Assembly (NCBI GenBank): GCA_020859745.1
Contig: JAJBVQ010000041.1
Span: 1 to 7,563 of the forward strand
Reading direction: 5' to 3'
Source: Rikenellaceae bacterium
Lineage (GTDB): Bacteria > Bacteroidota > Bacteroidia > Bacteroidales > Rikenellaceae
DNA length: 7,563 nucleotides
Positions 5,091 to 7,563 of this stretch are shown one piece after another (position 1 is the first letter of the stretch; the number at the start of each line of letters is the position of its first letter). A program made the position numbers and the translations under genes. The notes beneath the pieces are model-generated. The model worked only from the letters and a program-made list of their open reading frames with translations. It was not told the DNA's origin and did not search any database.

Positions 5091-7034
5091 ATGAGCATAC
5101 TCGATTCCAAAATCCCTGAAGGGCCGTTGGCCCAGAAGTGGAGCAAACATAAAGCAGACATTAAAGTAGTCAGCCCGGCCAACAAACGCAAGCTGGACGT
5201 GATCGTCGTGGGTACCGGCCTGGCCGGTGCTTCGGCCGCCGCGTCGCTCGGCGAGCTGGGGTACAATGTCAAGGTGTTCTGCATCAGCGACTCGCCGCGC
5301 CGCGCGCACTCGATCGCCGCGCAGGGGGGTATCAACGCCGCCAAGAACTACCAGAACGACAACGACTCGGTTTACCGCCTCTTCTACGACACCATCAAGG
5401 GGGGCGACTATCGGGCACGCGAGGCGAACGTCTACCGGCTGGCCGAAGTGTCGAACTCGATCATCGACCAGTGCGTGGCGCAGGGGGTACCCTTTGCGCG
5501 GGACTATGGCGGACTGCTGGATAACCGTTCGTTCGGGGGGGCTCAGGTGAGCCGTACCTTCTACGCCCGCGGCCAGACCGGGCAGCAGCTGCTGCTGGGG
5601 GCCTATGCGGCGCTGAACCGGCAGATCCAGAAAGGATCGGTGAAAAGCTATACCCGGCATGAAATGCTGGACGTGGTGCTGATCGACGGCAAAGCCCGCG
5701 GGATCATCACCCGCAACCTGGTCACCGGCGAGATCGAGCGCTTCGGTGCGCACGCCGTGCTGATCTGTTCGGGCGGATACGGCAACGTCTTCTTCCTCTC
5801 GACCAACGCCATGAACTCGAACGGTTCGGTGGCCTGGCAGTGCTACAAGAAAGGGGCGATGTTCGCCAACCCGTGCTTCACGCAGATCCACCCGACCTGC
5901 ATCCCGAAACACGGCGAGCAGCAGTCCAAACTGACCCTGATGTCTGAGTCGCTGCGTAACGACGGCCGCATCTGGGTGCCGAAAAAGAAAGAGGACGTCG
6001 AGGCTGTCCGTTCGGGCGCCAAAAAACCGTCGCAGATCCCGGAAGAGGATCGTGACTACTATTTGGAGCGCCGCTACCCGGCTTTCGGGAACCTTGTGCC
6101 GCGTGACGTGGCTTCGCGTGCTGCCAAGGAGCGCTGCGACGCGGGCTTCGGCGTGAACGAGACCGGTCTGGCCGTGTTCCTCGACTTCTCGACCGCTATC
6201 AACCGGCTCGGCAAGGATGTGATCGCGCAGCGCTACGGCAACCTGTTCCAGATGTACGAAAAAATCGTGGACGTGAACCCGTACGAAGAGCCGATGATGA
6301 TCTACCCGGCGGTACACTACACCATGGGGGGGATCTGGGTGGACTACAACCTGATGACCACCATTCCCGGGCTGTACGCGCTGGGCGAGGCCAACTTCTC
6401 CGACCACGGGGCCAACCGCCTGGGGGCTTCTGCGCTGATGCAGGGGCTGGCGGACGGCTATTTCGTGATCCCTTATACTTTGGGCGATTACCTGTCGCAC
6501 GACATCCAGACGCCGAAGATCGACACCAACCACCCGGCTTTTGCCGAGGCTGAAAAAGCGGTTCTCGACAAGATCAACAAGCTCTTCTCGATAGGCGGCA
6601 AGCGTTCGGTGGACGACCTGCACCGCGAGCTGGGGAACATCATGTGGGAGTATGTCGGCATGGGCCGCACCAAAGAGGGGCTCGAAAAAGCGATCGTCGA
6701 AATCCAGAAGCTCCGGAAGGAGTTCTGGGAAAACGTGCGCGTTCCGGGCAAGGAGGGCGAGTTCAACCAGGAGATCGAAAAGGCGCTGCGCGTGGCCGAC
6801 TTCATGGAGATGGGCGAGCTGATGGCGCGCGACGCGCTGAACCGCAACGAGTCGTGCGGGGGCCACTTCCGCGAGGAGTACCAGACTCCGGAGGGCGAGG
6901 CGCTGCGCGACGACGAGCACTACACTTACGTGGCGGTCTGGGAATACAAAGGCCCGGATCAGGAGCCGGAATTGCACAAAGAGGAGCTTCACTTCGACAC
7001 CGTGCACCTGGCCCAGCGTAACTACAAAGACTAA
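5091..7034 (+). CDS. sdhA: Succinate dehydrogenase/fumarate reductase flavoprotein subunit
   Basis: Catalytic subunit that interconverts fumarate and succinate on the cytoplasmic side of the membrane; 647 residues, normal for the Bacteroidota/epsilon-type enzyme. Seen in order: the dinucleotide-binding fold DVIVVGTGLAGASAAASLGELG (36-57); RRAHSIAAQGGINAA (70-84), where H73 should carry the covalent 8-alpha-histidyl FAD; IHPTCIP (266-272), with active-site H267 and the following threonine; LVPRDVASRA (335-344), with the likely proton-donor arginine R338; and AVHYTMGGIWVD (407-418) with H409, then GLYALGEANFSDHGANRLGASALMQGL (427-453), which binds FAD. The C-terminal helical domain is complete. 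No key residue is missing. It lies 57 bp after sdhC with no visible promoter between. The gap to sdhB is unusually long because element B lies there. A long opposite-strand open frame through this gene is only a shadow of high GC content. Confidence 0.96.
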   Translation: MSILDSKIPEGPLAQKWSKHKADIKVVSPANKRKLDVIVVGTGLAGASAAASLGELGYNVKVFCISDSPRRAHSIAAQGGINAAKNYQNDNDSVYRLFYDTIKGGDYRAREANVYRLAEVSNSIIDQCVAQGVPFARDYGGLLDNRSFGGAQVSRTFYARGQTGQQLLLGAYAALNRQIQKGSVKSYTRHEMLDVVLIDGKARGIITRNLVTGEIERFGAHAVLICSGGYGNVFFLSTNAMNSNGSVAWQCYKKGAMFANPCFTQIHPTCIPKHGEQQSKLTLMSESLRNDGRIWVPKKKEDVEAVRSGAKKPSQIPEEDRDYYLERRYPAFGNLVPRDVASRAAKERCDAGFGVNETGLAVFLDFSTAINRLGKDVIAQRYGNLFQMYEKIVDVNPYEEPMMIYPAVHYTMGGIWVDYNLMTTIPGLYALGEANFSDHGANRLGASALMQGLADGYFVIPYTLGDYLSHDIQTPKIDTNHPAFAEAEKAVLDKINKLFSIGGKRSVDDLHRELGNIMWEYVGMGRTKEGLEKAIVEIQKLRKEFWENVRVPGKEGEFNQEIEKALRVADFMEMGELMARDALNRNESCGGHFREEYQTPEGEALRDDEHYTYVAVWEYKGPDQEPELHKEELHFDTVHLAQRNYKD

Positions 7035-7060
7035 TTCCTTAACGTTTTAAACATTTAACC

Positions 7061-7308
7061 GTTCCTTTTTATCACTGCACCGTCCGTACCATTCTTTCTT
7101 TGAAAAGAAAGGCTTGTCGGGATTCATGCTGTAATTTGCCAGCGGGCCGGAGCCAGCGGAGGCGCATATGAGCGTAGCGAATATTGCAGTCCTCCATCCG
7201 GGGTGGCTCCGGCCTGCCCGCTGACGCGGAGACTTAAGGTAAGCCCCTACGGTACCTCGCTTCGTTCGTCGCCGAAAAACGGCAGTACGGATAGTGATAA
7301 AAAGGAAC
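7061..7308. repeat. Element B: 248-bp intergenic element with perfect 16-bp terminal inverted repeats
   Basis: GTTCCTTTTTATCACT (7061-7076) is repeated exactly in inverted form at 7293-7308. A second inverted block TCCGTAC (7083-7089) / GTACGGA (7285-7291) lies just inside, offset by a few bases. A near-perfect palindrome CTTTCTTT-GA-AAAGAAAG (7094-7111) follows the left end. The centre has a long stem: CAGCGGG plus CCGGAGCCA (7140-7155) against TGGCTCCGG and CCCGCTG (7204-7223), with a 4-nt bulge. The terminal motif TTTTATCACT plus CCGTAC and the A/T palindrome just inside one end are shared with element A, in opposite orientation. No protein is recognised, and an open frame on the minus strand crossing it has no family features. 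It separates sdhA from sdhB, whose expression must read through it or use a promoter in or near it. Confidence 0.65.
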
Positions 7309-7328
7309 AGATAAAAGATCATAAGATT

Positions 7329-7563
7329 ATGAATTTGAAGTTAAAGATATGGCGTCAGAAGGACGCCCACGACAAAGGTCGCTTCGAAGAATACCATGTG
7401 GAGAACGTTTCGGAAGGGAGCTCATTCCTCGAAATGCTCGACATCCTGAACAACGACCTGATCCACGAAGGCAAGGAACCCATCGCCTTCGACCACGACT
7501 GCCGCGAAGGAATCTGCGGGATGTGCTCGCTCTTTATCGACGGGCGCGCCCACGGGCCGTACG
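7329..7563 (+). CDS. sdhB: Succinate dehydrogenase/fumarate reductase iron-sulfur subunit, N-terminal part
   Basis: Electron-transfer subunit linking the SdhA flavin to the SdhC haems and quinone through [2Fe-2S], [4Fe-4S] and [3Fe-4S] clusters. Only the first 78 residues lie in the window; the reading frame is open to the edge. The protein begins MNLKLKIWRQKDAHDKGRFEEYHVENV and reaches the plant-type ferredoxin signature AFDHDCREGICGMCSLFIDG, with C58, C63 and C66 as three of the four [2Fe-2S] ligands. The dicluster C-terminal domain would follow outside. The ATG at 7329 is chosen because the upstream sequence is the A-rich end of the gap and the start fits the family. It follows sdhA by 294 bp, whereas sdhC and sdhA are 57 bp apart. 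Confidence 0.94.
   Translation, partial: MNLKLKIWRQKDAHDKGRFEEYHVENVSEGSSFLEMLDILNNDLIHEGKEPIAFDHDCREGICGMCSLFIDGRAHGPY

Noticed and set aside
4656..7007. 783-codon open frame on the minus strand across sdhC and sdhA
   Set aside because: It is antisense to two well-supported genes, low in recognisable motifs and rich in H, R, V, D and Q as expected for a GC-driven shadow frame.
7047..7322. 91-codon minus-strand frame spanning element B
   Set aside because: It is made almost entirely of inverted-repeat and stem sequence, with no domain signature; probably spurious.
1..7563. CRISPR arrays, tRNA or rRNA genes, insertion sequence with transposase
   Set aside because: No regularly spaced repeats, no cloverleaf-like gene with CCA/T-loop features, and no transposase-like protein was found on either strand.

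Overview
The window looks like a piece of a moderately GC-rich Bacteroidota chromosome, most probably Alistipes or a close Rikenellaceae relative. The genus is inferred from gene make-up and composition, not from a search. The supporting signs are a Bacteroides-type succinate dehydrogenase/fumarate reductase operon (single cytochrome b subunit, then flavoprotein, then iron-sulfur subunit), several matches to the Bacteroidota -33/-7 promoter (TTTG, about 19-20 bp, TAnnTTTG), A-rich leaders without clear Shine-Dalgarno sequences, and a 'reverse' rubrerythrin.

Layout. (1) 1-722, minus: the N-terminal part of glycine C-acetyltransferase (kbl), cut by the window edge just before the PLP lysine. 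(2) 723-1068: a divergent control region with promoters for both sides and a 13-bp direct repeat whose copies start exactly 42 bp apart. (3) 1069-2598, plus: two tandem paralogous TetR-family regulators 6 bp apart, the first with a basic AT-hook-like tail. (4) 2599-3045: a convergent junction holding a 362-bp element with terminal inverted repeats (element A), a long bidirectional terminator inside it, and the terminator of the next operon. (5) 3046-4060, minus: perR-rbr, a PerR-like peroxide sensor followed by reverse rubrerythrin, with a perfect 13-bp Fur/PerR-type palindrome in the perR leader. (6) 4061-4367: a divergent control region with the perR promoter, a candidate sdh promoter and a perfect 13-bp stem-loop near the expected sdh transcript start. 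(7) 4368 to the end, plus: sdhC, sdhA and the start of sdhB. A second inverted-repeat-bounded element (B, 248 bp) lies between sdhA and sdhB.

How it works together. SdhCAB is the membrane complex joining succinate/fumarate to the menaquinone pool, the terminal step of anaerobic fumarate respiration in gut Bacteroidota. PerR and rubrerythrin form a peroxide-detoxification pair suited to an anaerobe. Kbl belongs to threonine/glycine breakdown. The two TetR proteins have no visible effector gene next to them apart from the divergent kbl.

The least explained feature is the pair of elements A and B. They share a terminal motif (TTTTATCACT followed by a CCGTAC block) and an internal A/T palindrome just inside one end, yet have largely different interiors. 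They look like a family of non-coding, possibly mobilisable intergenic repeats.
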